Assembly (NCBI GenBank): GCA_046294625.1
Contig: JBKBKN010000005.1
Coordinates: 1 to 64,000, forward strand
Direction: 5' to 3'
DNA: 64,000 bases
DNA from: JBKBKN01 sp046294625
GTDB lineage: Bacteria; Bacteroidota; Bacteroidia; M30B66
The notes under the pieces are model-generated. The model was not told the DNA's origin. It was given only the letters and a program-made list of their open reading frames with translations, and ran no database searches. The position numbers and the translations under genes are program-made. Positions 17,589-26,684 of the stretch are shown in pieces; position 1 is the first letter of the stretch; every line of letters begins with the position of its first letter.

Positions 17589-19322
17589 TTATTGCTTCGC
17601 CTTTTTTACTAATCTGAGCGTGTGCTGCTCATTATCTTGTTTAAGGCAGATAAAATAGATGCCGGGCAAGAGTTTATTACCATGATCAAATGCATATTTT
17701 TCTTTCTCCGGATCTAGTAACGCTTCGTGAACTTTTTGTCCATGTATATTGGTTATAGATAAAAGTCCTTTCTCTTGCTTGCTTAGCTTATATTTCACTT
17801 CAAATGACTGGTCGAAAGGATTTGGTTCTACGGCATCGATCACAACCGGTTTTTCAAATTCCTGATAGTCTACTTCGCTAAGTGGGCTATAAACATTTTC
17901 TCCTTTGAAACCAACGCCAATAACACGGTAAAAGGTTTTTTCGGCCAAAGGATTGGGATCAATTACGAAATAGCTTTTGCTCTCCATTTCACTTCCAGTA
18001 GCAAATTGAGCAGCAATTTTTTCGAAATGCTCCCCGTCTGTAGATCGTTCAATTTTAAAAAGGTCTACATTTTTCTCGAAACTTGTGCTCCAGGAGATTA
18101 GTACATGACCATTTCTGGGTTGCGTTTCAACAGACTCAAATGCAAGTATTCCTTTCGATAGGTTTGAATCAGATGAGTTTACATTAAACAAAGCTGAAGG
18201 ATTGGATTGATTGACATACAGCAATTTCACTTTGTCGCCTGAGAAAGGTTCATAGGCGATGTGTAATTCATCTAACTGTCCATCGAAATAATAGCCGTTG
18301 CCACCTCCAAATGTTAATTTACCATCAGCAAAGTATCTTATACCAGATCTAACGCGATTTTCAATAATTCCATTGACATATAAATAAAGAGAATCTCTTG
18401 AAGCATCAAAAACTCCGGTAATTTGAGACCACTCGTTCGACTTTAGTTTGTTCAGGCTTTTAATCTCTGCACTTTTGTTAGCCGAATTTCTTATTTCAAA
18501 AATCAAAGACTTGTCTGAATTTAGTTGAAAAGCAAATCCTCCTTTGCTGCCAACTTGCATTAATGGAATTGATTTCCCTGATAATTCTGAGGGTTTAATC
18601 CAAAAACTCACAGTTAGATTACCATTGTGGTTTGTGAGTTGGGGTACATGCATGTTAGCATGGCTTGCGCTGTATGCTGAAAAGGATTTGCAAGCAGCGA
18701 TGATGCCTTCTTCATCATTTACTCTGTGAATCTCGCCATGTGATTGACGAACGATTGATTCAGCGAAATCATTATTTAAATGAAAAATTCCTTTGTAGGG
18801 GTTGCTGAAAACATCACTTTCATTTGATATTTGAGCGCCTAGTTTACCGGCATAAAAATTTAAAATCACCTTTTTATCCGGATCAACCACAGGCATTTTT
18901 ATCCAAACTAGCAATTTGCCTTTTGATGGATCATAGCGATGAATGGCGTGAGGAATAATTTGTTTTCCATCTTCGCTCGTAAAGCAGATATCTGCACCTT
19001 GTTCATGTTGTATGATTCCCCCTTTTGTATAGTATTTGAGCTCTTCAGCTTGTATTTCTGCAAGCAAAGGAATTTGAAGAAATTTAGAGCGGATGCCAAG
19101 GTTTAAAGTATTCAACTCAAGTTGAGATTGGTAAGCAAATCCATCTAATTTGTTTATGGTCTTTTCAATTTCCCCTGCTATAGATGTTTTTGAATTTATT
19201 ACCACATTGTATAAAACCAAAGTGGTAGTCAAGACAGCCATTACAGTTAAGACCTTAGCTGCTTGGCTTAAGACATTCTTCTGTCTTTTAGAGACACGAA
19301 GTTTTATTTTTCTATTGTTCAT
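17589..19322 (-). CDS. Large surface protein, paralog 2: DUF2341 + LamG-like + T9SS sorting domain
   Basis: The protein has 577 residues, homologous end to end with the protein at 15049. An N-terminal hydrophobic segment (KVLTVMAVLTTTLVLYNVVI) is followed by SIAGE, then a DUF2341-like part (LQIPLLAEI, ADICFTSEDGKQIIPH), a LamG-like domain (LTVSFWIKPSEL, NEWSQITGVFDASRD, LYVNGI, FDGQLDELHIAYEPF), a fibronectin-like unit (FKIERSTDGEHFEKI) and a type-A T9SS sorting domain (VEPNPFDQSFEVKY, PGIYFICLKQDNE). It is presumably secreted by T9SS to the surface. The small paralog 3 gene ends 24 bases upstream, indicating cotranscription. Divergence between the two large proteins is considerable, so the duplication is not recent. 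Confidence 0.85.
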   Translation of the reverse strand: MNNRKIKLRVSKRQKNVLSQAAKVLTVMAVLTTTLVLYNVVINSKTSIAGEIEKTINKLDGFAYQSQLELNTLNLGIRSKFLQIPLLAEIQAEELKYYTKGGIIQHEQGADICFTSEDGKQIIPHAIHRYDPSKGKLLVWIKMPVVDPDKKVILNFYAGKLGAQISNESDVFSNPYKGIFHLNNDFAESIVRQSHGEIHRVNDEEGIIAACKSFSAYSASHANMHVPQLTNHNGNLTVSFWIKPSELSGKSIPLMQVGSKGGFAFQLNSDKSLIFEIRNSANKSAEIKSLNKLKSNEWSQITGVFDASRDSLYLYVNGIIENRVRSGIRYFADGKLTFGGGNGYYFDGQLDELHIAYEPFSGDKVKLLYVNQSNPSALFNVNSSDSNLSKGILAFESVETQPRNGHVLISWSTSFEKNVDLFKIERSTDGEHFEKIAAQFATGSEMESKSYFVIDPNPLAEKTFYRVIGVGFKGENVYSPLSEVDYQEFEKPVVIDAVEPNPFDQSFEVKYKLSKQEKGLLSITNIHGQKVHEALLDPEKEKYAFDHGNKLLPGIYFICLKQDNEQHTLRLVKKAKQ

Positions 19323-19346
19323 CGCTTTATCACTTTATGGTGCGCA

Positions 19347-19853
19347 TTATTTACCGCTATCCAAAGCGCTTCCCCCTGAGCTTGGTACTGCTCCGGTTTT
19401 TATTTTCACCACGGGTGAATAGGAGAATGTCTGATCGGTTCCGACCTGCATCACGCGATAATGTGCAGAACCAACTGGTGGTTCTTCGTCAACAAAGGAG
19501 TAGAATAGTTTTACGTTTTTTTCAGTTCCAACGCGGTCTTTGAATCCTAATGCTTCAAAATCACTTCCATCTTCGGAGCGCTCTATAATAAAAACGCCAT
19601 CTTTTCGATCGTTTTCGACCATCCAACGCACATATGTTTTACCTTCTACAAAAATGGGGGAGAAGGAAACAAAGGTGCTGACCGAATCTTTGGTTAATGA
19701 TTTGGCTTCGGTGGGTGCTTCCACTTTAAATGTAACAACCTCATTTTGAGATTGAGCTTGGATCTGAGAACTCAGCGTTAATGCAAAAAATGCAATCAAG
19801 CAAGTCACTAGATTAGTATTGAAACGAGATTTTTGAGTGTCGATGTGCTTCAT
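19347..19853 (-). CDS. Small exported protein, paralog 3 of the VERS-domain family
   Basis: The protein has 168 residues: a signal peptide (LVTCLIAFFALTLSSQIQAQ), a short linker, and the family core (FSPIFVEGKTYVRWMV, FIIERSEDGSDFEALGFKDRVGT, VKLFYSFVDEEPPVG, HYRVMQVGTDQTFSYSPVVKI). The C-terminal tail is Gly/Ser rich. It precedes large paralog 2 by 24 bases. Its domain is the stand-alone version of the fibronectin-like unit found just before the sorting domain in the large partner, so an interaction or co-export role is conceivable but unproven. Confidence 0.82.
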   Translation of the reverse strand: MKHIDTQKSRFNTNLVTCLIAFFALTLSSQIQAQSQNEVVTFKVEAPTEAKSLTKDSVSTFVSFSPIFVEGKTYVRWMVENDRKDGVFIIERSEDGSDFEALGFKDRVGTEKNVKLFYSFVDEEPPVGSAHYRVMQVGTDQTFSYSPVVKIKTGAVPSSGGSALDSGK

Positions 19854-20150
19854 GGAGCAAAATATTTGCCCTGTATTACGACACGCCGTCTTCCTTGGTT
19901 CAGTTTAGGACTTTACACTTGCATTCTGTTCTCTCTTATGTAAGTAAAAAATACGTTTGTGAATTTTGTTTCAATTCGAAAGAGTTTAAAGTGCTGATAT
20001 CTAATGCAGTATAATACTATTGTGGTTGGGTTAAGGCGCAATGGGAATGTAGGATTTGTTGGGAATACTAATTTTTAGCACTGTAAACCATTACCATTGA
20101 TTTATTTCATGCGTTTTGAGTTAAAATTAACAAGCAATATTTGAAGTCAA
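19854..20150. other. Intergenic region upstream of the small/large paralog array
   Basis: AT-rich DNA that should hold the promoter for the 19853-17589 pair. No exact TAnnTTTG element, terminator hairpin or gene is evident. Confidence 0.3.
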
Positions 20151-21992
20151 TTAGATATCGGCTTCAATCAAATCTTTCTCCACTTTAAGATTTTCAATGA
20201 TGAATTGCTGCCTGTCGGGTGTGTTTTTACCCATATAAAATTCAAGCATCGCCTGAAGGTTGTCTTCTCTCTTAAACATGACCGGCTCAAGACGAATATC
20301 TTTTCCAATAAAGTGCTTAAACTCATCAGGAGAGATTTCTCCAAGTCCTTTGAATCGGGTTAATTCAGGATTTTTACCCACTTTGTCGATGGCTTGAAAC
20401 TTTTCTTCTTCGGAGTAGCAGTAGAAGGTATCTTTTTTATTTCTCACCCTAAAAAGAGGCGTTTGCAGAATGTATAAGTGGCCATTTTTTACCAAATCGG
20501 GAAAAAATTGTAGGAAGAAGGTGATCATGAGCAATCTGATGTGCATACCATCCACATCGGCATCAGTTGCAATCACGATATTGTTGTATCGCAATGTCTC
20601 TAATCCATCTTCAATATCCAAAGCGCTTTGAAGCAGGTTAAACTCCTCGTTTTCGTAAACGATCTTTTTGGTAAGCCCATAGCAGTTAAGCGGTTTACCT
20701 TTAAGGCTAAACACAGCTTGAGTATTCACATCGCGCGACTTAGTAATGCTTCCACTTGCTGAGTCTCCTTCGGTGATAAATAGGGTGGTATTTAGTCTGT
20801 CCTGATGATTGGAATTATAATGTATACGACAATCGCGCAATTTCTTGTTATGCAGACTTGCTTTTTTGGCTCTTTCTCGGGCAAGTTTTCTAATTCCCGA
20901 AAGATCTTTTCGCTCCTTTTCGCTTTGTAGGATCTTTTGAAGGAGTATTTCTGCTGTTTCGGGGTTTCGGTGCAGGTAATTATCGAGCTCATTTTTCAGA
21001 AAATCTATGACAAATGTTCTGACAGCAGGCAGTTCGGGCCCCATATTCTGAGAGCCCAGTTTGGTTTTGGTTTGCGATTCGAAAACCGGTTCAATTACTT
21101 TCACGCTAATAGCCGCAATGATGGAAGTGCGAATATCATTGGCATCGAAGTCTTTCTTGTAAAATTCTCTAATGGTTTTTACAACAGCTTCGCGCAAAGC
21201 CGCTTGATGTGTCCCTCCCTGCGTAGTATGCTGACCGTTGACAAAGGAGTAATATTCTTCGCCATATTGCTGACCGTGAGTCATGGCAATCTCTATGTCA
21301 TCGCCTTTAAGGTGAATGATAGGGTATAATGCTTCACCGGATATATTTTGTTCAAGCAAATCCAATAGTCCACGTTCCGATTTGAATGTTTTTCCATTGA
21401 AATGAATGCTTAGCCCTGTATTGAGATAAGCATAATTCCAAAGCAACTTTTCAATATACTCGTTGATATACTTGTAATGCCCAAATATTTGTTCATCAGC
21501 ATAATAGCTGACCAATGTTCCCCTACGTTCCTTGGTTTCAGTTTCAGGATATTCTTTTATTAATTGGCCTCTTTCAAATTCTGCGGCTTTTACCAGATTA
21601 TCGCGCACACTTTGCACTTTGAAATAGCTGGAAAGCGCGTTCACAGCCTTGGTTCCCACGCCATTCAACCCAACAGATTTTTTAAACGCTACGGAATCGT
21701 ATTTAGCTCCGGTATTGATTTTCGAGACTACATCTACCACCTTACCAAGCGGAATGCCACGCCCATAATCCCGCACAGTTACTACTTTTTCTTTAATACT
21801 GATATCAATGGTCTTTCCAAATCCCATTACAAATTCATCGATGCAGTTGTCGATCACTTCTTTAAGTAATACGTAAACACCATCATCCATAGAAGATCCA
21901 TCACCGAGTTTTCCAATATACATACCCGGACGCAGACGGATGTGCTCTTTCCAGTCGAGCGATTTTATACTATCTTCATTGTATTCTGTCAT
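20151..21992 (-). CDS. parE: DNA topoisomerase IV subunit B
   Basis: This is a 613-residue type IIA topoisomerase ATPase subunit. The GHKL ATPase part has IRLRPGMYIG, EVIDNCIDEF, DYGRGIPLG and VGLNGVGTKAVNALS. The transducer and TOPRIM domains follow, with EGDSASGS and DADVDGMHIRLL as the metal-binding motifs. The C-terminus ends with RFKGLGEISPDEF and DRQQFIIENL. Length and the SLDWKEHIRLRPGMYIG start match the Bacteroidota subunit that pairs with ParC to separate daughter chromosomes, rather than GyrB. A GyrB assignment is less likely but not excluded without the partner, which is not in the window. A TATTTTTG promoter element lies just upstream. Confidence 0.9.
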   Translation of the reverse strand: MTEYNEDSIKSLDWKEHIRLRPGMYIGKLGDGSSMDDGVYVLLKEVIDNCIDEFVMGFGKTIDISIKEKVVTVRDYGRGIPLGKVVDVVSKINTGAKYDSVAFKKSVGLNGVGTKAVNALSSYFKVQSVRDNLVKAAEFERGQLIKEYPETETKERRGTLVSYYADEQIFGHYKYINEYIEKLLWNYAYLNTGLSIHFNGKTFKSERGLLDLLEQNISGEALYPIIHLKGDDIEIAMTHGQQYGEEYYSFVNGQHTTQGGTHQAALREAVVKTIREFYKKDFDANDIRTSIIAAISVKVIEPVFESQTKTKLGSQNMGPELPAVRTFVIDFLKNELDNYLHRNPETAEILLQKILQSEKERKDLSGIRKLARERAKKASLHNKKLRDCRIHYNSNHQDRLNTTLFITEGDSASGSITKSRDVNTQAVFSLKGKPLNCYGLTKKIVYENEEFNLLQSALDIEDGLETLRYNNIVIATDADVDGMHIRLLMITFFLQFFPDLVKNGHLYILQTPLFRVRNKKDTFYCYSEEEKFQAIDKVGKNPELTRFKGLGEISPDEFKHFIGKDIRLEPVMFKREDNLQAMLEFYMGKNTPDRQQFIIENLKVEKDLIEADI

Positions 21993-22012
21993 GTTTTCTG
22001 CAAACTTTTATG

Positions 22013-22020
22013 CAAAAATA
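22013..22020 (-). promoter_or_regulatory. parE -7 promoter element (TATTTTTG)
   Basis: An exact TAnnTTTG match followed by C on the minus strand, 20 bases upstream of the parE ATG. This would give a short leader. Confidence 0.45.
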
Positions 22021-22127
22021 ACCCTGAATATCAATAATGACAAGGTTTCTAAATAAGAGTTATTAACCAAATAGACTTAATGAATGATGGAAGACTTTTA
22101 TGTTTCGTAAATCAGATAAGGAACAAA

Positions 22128-22694
22128 TTATAAGCCCATATTGGTTTTGAAAATCTTCACGGCAATGGCAAGGAGAATGACACCAAAAAACTTTCTTACA
22201 ATTAATAAACCCGATTTCCCAAGCTTGCGTTCCAAATATTTTATAGATTTCAGCACTACATAAATAGCCACCAGATTAATAAGAATACCTATGAGAATGT
22301 TGTAGGTGTAGTAGTTAGCCTTCAAACTCATGATGGTGGTTAGAGTTCCAGAGCCGGCGATAATTGGGAAAGCCACCGGAATGATACTACCACTCTTCAC
22401 ATCTGGATCAGCTCTGAAAAGTTCAATCCCTAATACCATTTCGAGGCCGATAATAAAGATAACAATAGAACCGGCAACTGCAAACGAACTAATGTCAACA
22501 CCCATCAATCCAAGAAATTTATGACCGATGAAAAGGAAAAGAATCATCAGAAAACCCGAAGCAAGAGTGGTTTTAAAGGCTTCAATTTCGCCAATTCTTG
22601 ATTTGAGAGAAATCAGTATGGGTATGGCCCCTACAATATCAATCACTGCAAAAAGCGTGAAGGTGATCGTAAGTATTTCTTCAAAATTAATCAT
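22128..22694 (-). CDS. MarC-family integral membrane protein
   Basis: The protein has 188 residues and about six hydrophobic segments. Family features include FAVIDIVGAIPILISLK at the start, FLGLMGVDISSFAVAGSIVIFIIGLEMVLG, and VAFPIIAGSGTLTTIMSL. MarC proteins sit in the inner membrane, and their transport role is not established. The gene starts 2 bases after nhaA stops, so it is the last gene of a GT2-nhaA-marC operon. Confidence 0.88.
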   Translation of the reverse strand: MINFEEILTITFTLFAVIDIVGAIPILISLKSRIGEIEAFKTTLASGFLMILFLFIGHKFLGLMGVDISSFAVAGSIVIFIIGLEMVLGIELFRADPDVKSGSIIPVAFPIIAGSGTLTTIMSLKANYYTYNILIGILINLVAIYVVLKSIKYLERKLGKSGLLIVRKFFGVILLAIAVKIFKTNMGL

Positions 22695-22696
22695 AG

Positions 22697-23887
22697 TCAG
22701 CTTACTCTTTTAAGGATTACAAAACCGATGATTCCGGCCACAGTGGAAGTGATCAAAACGGAGACCTTGGCAACATCTATAAATTCTGGATTCTTAAATG
22801 CCAGCATACTGATAAAGATAGACATGGTGAATCCGATGCCCCCAAGAAATCCGGCACCAAGCAAGTGTCTTGCTTTTACATCAGCTGGAAGTGAAGACAA
22901 ACCTGCTCTTACGGAAAGGATTGAAGCCCCAAGAATGCCGATCGGTTTTCCTAAAAATAAGCCCAAGCCAATGCCTTTAAAAATATCCGACTGAACAATA
23001 TCAAATATGCTTCCGGTTAAATGTATTCCGGTATTAGCAAATGCAAACAAGGGAATGATGATAAAATTAACCGGATTTACAATAATGTGTTCAAGTTTGT
23101 GGAGAATTGATTTTTCTAAGCGTTTTTTGAATGGTATTGTGAAAGCCACAAGCACACCGGAAATGGTGGCATGAATTCCAGATTGGAAGATAAAATACCA
23201 GACAATCACACCTAAAATCAAATAAACAGCCATTACATTCACATCAAAATAATTTAGCAGAAACATAAGCCCAAGTATGGCTAATGCGGCAACTAAGAAG
23301 CCCATTTGAAGAGATTGGGTGTAGAATATCGCAATCACCAGGATGGCACCCAAATCATCAACCACAGCCAGTGCGGTTAAAAAAACTTTGAGCGAAACCG
23401 GAATTTTATTGCCTGCAAGACTAAGAATGCCAATAGCAAATGCAATATCCGTTGCCATTGGTATGCCCCAACCACTTTGCGATGGATTGCCATAGTTGAA
23501 CAGGGTGTAAAATAAAGCTGGAACTAACATGCCTCCAATTGCAGCTGAGATTGGTAGCGAAGCCTTTTTTATGGTAGATAGTTCGCCTACTACCAATTCT
23601 CTTTTGATTTCTAATCCTACCAAAAGAAAAAAGATAGCCATCAGACCATCATTGATCCACATCTCGAGATTGAAGTCCAAATTGATGAATTCGGCATGTA
23701 TAGGTAAGGGAAGCTCAAGCAAATGATGATAGTGTTCATACCAGCTGCTATTCGCAATAATTAGTGCCAAAATGGTGGCAATAATGAGGATGATTCCAAT
23801 AGAACTCTTACTTTCGTAAAAGCTTCTAAACGCTTTGGTCAGCCTGAATGCAGGTATTTTGCTAATACTTTTTCTTGGAATGGACAT
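22697..23887 (-). CDS. nhaA: Na+/H+ antiporter NhaA
   Basis: The protein has 396 residues and about 12 membrane helices. The family hallmark is present: WGIPMATDIAFAIG followed by ALAVVDDLGAILVIAIFYT, where the two adjacent aspartates are the ion-binding pair. GGMLVPALFY and GFTMSIFISMLAF are further NhaA motifs. It exchanges external H+ for internal Na+ across the inner membrane. It lies 3 bases after the GT2 gene and 2 bases before marC, so the three are probably one transcript. Confidence 0.96.
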   Translation of the reverse strand: MSIPRKSISKIPAFRLTKAFRSFYESKSSIGIILIIATILALIIANSSWYEHYHHLLELPLPIHAEFINLDFNLEMWINDGLMAIFFLLVGLEIKRELVVGELSTIKKASLPISAAIGGMLVPALFYTLFNYGNPSQSGWGIPMATDIAFAIGILSLAGNKIPVSLKVFLTALAVVDDLGAILVIAIFYTQSLQMGFLVAALAILGLMFLLNYFDVNVMAVYLILGVIVWYFIFQSGIHATISGVLVAFTIPFKKRLEKSILHKLEHIIVNPVNFIIIPLFAFANTGIHLTGSIFDIVQSDIFKGIGLGLFLGKPIGILGASILSVRAGLSSLPADVKARHLLGAGFLGGIGFTMSIFISMLAFKNPEFIDVAKVSVLITSTVAGIIGFVILKRVS

Positions 23888-23890
23888 GGA

Positions 23891-24907
23891 TTAAATTCCC
23901 AGTTGACTGAATTTTTGTTTTTTCTTTATGAAATAATCTACCACTATATATCCTTTGTAAACACCGGCTACATTGCGTTTTTTTACTTGCTTCTGAAGTG
24001 TTTTTCTTTTTTGTCTGATCGAAGGTAGGAGTCTGTAGAAATGTAAATGTGCTCTGATAATGGCCCAGAAATGAGAAAATCCATTGGTAATGAGAAATTT
24101 TACGGCTGCCAGACCATCCAGCACCATTCTGATAAATATAGTTCTAAATAGGTATTTCGTTTCAATATTCTTATAAATTAATTCTAGGTTATTTCTGAAA
24201 TTAAGATACGTTTTGCGCCAATTAGATTTTGAAAGCGTGCCACCACCAATGTGATAAACTGTAGATGATCCGCATGCCAGGATTTTGTAGCCTAAGTTTT
24301 TAAATCTCCAGCACAAATCAATTTCTTCCATGTGCGCAAAAAAACTTTCGTCGAACCCGCCATACTCCTTGAACAGTTGAGCTCTGACAAACATGCATGC
24401 TCCAGATGCCCAAAATACTTCGCATGTATTATCAAATTGCCCTTTGTCAATCTCGAGTTTTTCAAAAATCCGGCCTCTGCAAAAAGGGTATCCCAGCTTA
24501 TCAATGAAGCCGCCTGCTGCGCCGGCATACTCAAATCGCAATCGATGCTTAAAATCCTTAATTTTGGGCTGAGCTGCAGCAATTTCAGGGTCTTTTTCGA
24601 ATAAGTCGATGATGGGCTCGATCCAATTTGGTGTAACCTCAATATCAGAATTGAGCAGAATGAAATAATCTGCATCAATCTGTTGCAAGGCTGTATTGTA
24701 GCCTCCGGCATAACCCATATTGCGCTCCAGTTGAATGATCTTTACTTCGGGGAAATGGGCTTTAACAAAGTTTACCGAATCATCTGTTGAGTTGTTGTCG
24801 GCAAGCCAGGTTTCCGCATAATCAGCACTGTTAGCCAATATTTTCGGGAGAAATTGCTCCAGGAGATGCTGCCCGTTCCAGTTAAGTATGACTGTTGCTA
24901 CCTTCAA
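23891..24907 (-). CDS. Glycosyltransferase family 2
   Basis: The protein has 338 residues. The GT-A fold is shown by VATVILNWNGQHLLEQFLP, LADNNSTDDS, GYAGGYNTAL, the nucleotide-sugar/metal motif LLNSDIEV, and the acceptor-side motif FFAHMEEIDLCWR. C-terminal segments are amphipathic and may touch the membrane. Members of this rhamnosyltransferase-like branch decorate surface polysaccharides; donor and acceptor are unknown. It is the first gene of an apparent operon with nhaA and marC. Confidence 0.9.
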   Translation of the reverse strand: MKVATVILNWNGQHLLEQFLPKILANSADYAETWLADNNSTDDSVNFVKAHFPEVKIIQLERNMGYAGGYNTALQQIDADYFILLNSDIEVTPNWIEPIIDLFEKDPEIAAAQPKIKDFKHRLRFEYAGAAGGFIDKLGYPFCRGRIFEKLEIDKGQFDNTCEVFWASGACMFVRAQLFKEYGGFDESFFAHMEEIDLCWRFKNLGYKILACGSSTVYHIGGGTLSKSNWRKTYLNFRNNLELIYKNIETKYLFRTIFIRMVLDGLAAVKFLITNGFSHFWAIIRAHLHFYRLLPSIRQKRKTLQKQVKKRNVAGVYKGYIVVDYFIKKKQKFSQLGI

Positions 24908-25065
24908 TGCAAAATGATGATTGGCTGCAAAAGTAAGCTCAAATTGTGCATTAGCATTCTATCGGTAAAAAGAAATTGTCAGTAAGCTGATAATGCAGGT
25001 TTTACGCTTGCTTGTCTTAAGTCGAAAGATAACACTTTTCAATCACATCATTTTATTTTGGCAAT

Positions 25066-26526
25066 CTATCTGGGCATCAAATAAAGATCTTTTACTCTTG
25101 TTCCAAAGTGATCGTAGCCGTCTTCGCGATCGAGATCATGAGTTTGCGTATCTCTTCTAAGTATGCGCAAATGCCAACGCTCATCGAAAATTTCACCATT
25201 AGCAGTAGAGTGAATCAACTCATAATCGTTGGTGATAAGGTCGGGATTATAGAACACAAATCGGCGGTTGTTTTGGTTCTTAAGTTTGTAATAGTGCCAA
25301 ACTTCGTAAGGGAAAGCACTCGGTTCTCTGGGCGCTTCTGCACGCGTGTCAGGAGGACCATATTGAAGATATACCCTTCCACGATCCGTCATGTAGCCTT
25401 TTTTGATCAGGGTTGAAAATTCTTTATTTACTTTTTTCACTTCTTCTCGGTATTTTAACCACTCTTTCTCGGGATCTGCTGGATTTCGATTATACCAAAA
25501 TCCATAGAAAAACTGTTTCATCAATTCGACATCTGCCTGTTTCAATTGCTGGTCGCCAAATTGTTGCTCCACCGGAGAACTGATCGGACGCAGGCTACGG
25601 ATAAATTCAGCCAGTGTGTCTTTTCCGCCCAGTGCATCCACAAAACTTCCTTGTACATTTAATTTTGCCAAATCATTAAAAGTGATGCTCAGATTGGGAT
25701 TACTTTTCTGGAAGTAGCATTTTTTAGTTGCCACCGGGTTATTTTCTTTGTCTTTTAAAGTAAGCACTAAATTATAATTGCCTGTAGGTAGAGAAGAAAT
25801 ATCAAATTCATGAAGCAAAACACTCACAGATGAACTAGTAAATCGTTTAAATCCTGAAAAATTGGGATTTACCTTTTCTGTATTGGTGTCTTCAATATGG
25901 AAATTGATGAGATATTTCTGGTCTTCACCAAATACGTTTCTGGTGTTATAAATTTCTGCATAAAAAATTAGCCGGTTATCATCAGGAGCGAAAAAACTAG
26001 ATACATGCGGCATCAAATCCATTCCACTTTTTGTTAATGGACCTGGTTTTGTTGCTTTGGAAATGGTCTCAACCAAATTAATGTCAGATATGCTAATCTG
26101 ATCATCAGGAAAATTTACATCAATTTCAGTAGTAGTTTTTAAGGGCTTATTTGCCGAGAGCATATCTTTAATTTCCAATGCGAGAACATATTTACCATTA
26201 GGAACACTAATGCGCTGCTGATCTAAAAAATTGGGAATCAACTGCAATGAGTCATCCACTTCAGGACTGTTGAGTGAATACCGATCAGCATAAACAATTT
26301 TATCGTTTTCTGTTAGTGTGACTTGAACTTCGACCTTGCCATTGTATTTATTGGATGAGTTCAGTTCATGATTAACAGTTGCACCTTTAATGAGTAAGTA
26401 AGTTTCAAGATAAGGAGTTTTACCATTTACAGCGAAAGCGTTCACTCCAAAAATGGCTTGCAACTTTTTAGATGACTGCGCCTGAAGGCCTAAGCTAAAA
26501 ATGAGTGATAGAACTAAATATTTCAT
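25066..26526 (-). CDS. GWxTD-domain exported protein
   Basis: The protein has 486 residues with a signal peptide (LVLSLIFSLGLQAQ). The first ~330 residues are beta-sandwich-like (KYVLALEIKDM, YNLVLTLKDKENN). The C-terminal part holds the GWxTD-type region (FFYGFWYNRNPADPEKEWLKY, then KKGYMTDRGRVYLQYGPPD, and ... PYEVWHYY). In this protein the signature reads GYMTD rather than GWxTD. The family is common in Bacteroidota and its role is not established. It stands alone between the GT2 operon and the divergent DUF255 gene. Confidence 0.85.
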   Translation of the reverse strand: MKYLVLSLIFSLGLQAQSSKKLQAIFGVNAFAVNGKTPYLETYLLIKGATVNHELNSSNKYNGKVEVQVTLTENDKIVYADRYSLNSPEVDDSLQLIPNFLDQQRISVPNGKYVLALEIKDMLSANKPLKTTTEIDVNFPDDQISISDINLVETISKATKPGPLTKSGMDLMPHVSSFFAPDDNRLIFYAEIYNTRNVFGEDQKYLINFHIEDTNTEKVNPNFSGFKRFTSSSVSVLLHEFDISSLPTGNYNLVLTLKDKENNPVATKKCYFQKSNPNLSITFNDLAKLNVQGSFVDALGGKDTLAEFIRSLRPISSPVEQQFGDQQLKQADVELMKQFFYGFWYNRNPADPEKEWLKYREEVKKVNKEFSTLIKKGYMTDRGRVYLQYGPPDTRAEAPREPSAFPYEVWHYYKLKNQNNRRFVFYNPDLITNDYELIHSTANGEIFDERWHLRILRRDTQTHDLDREDGYDHFGTRVKDLYLMPR

Positions 26527-26684
26527 TCAATTGTAAAAATTTCGATATGTAAAATTACACAAAAACAACGGTGCAAGGTGCGCAAATGTTGTTAATTAAC
26601 ATTTGTAAATAGCCACAACGCGTCTTCAGATTTAGCTAATATTAATGATTCAACTGGAGATAATGAACTACATTCGTCCCATCA

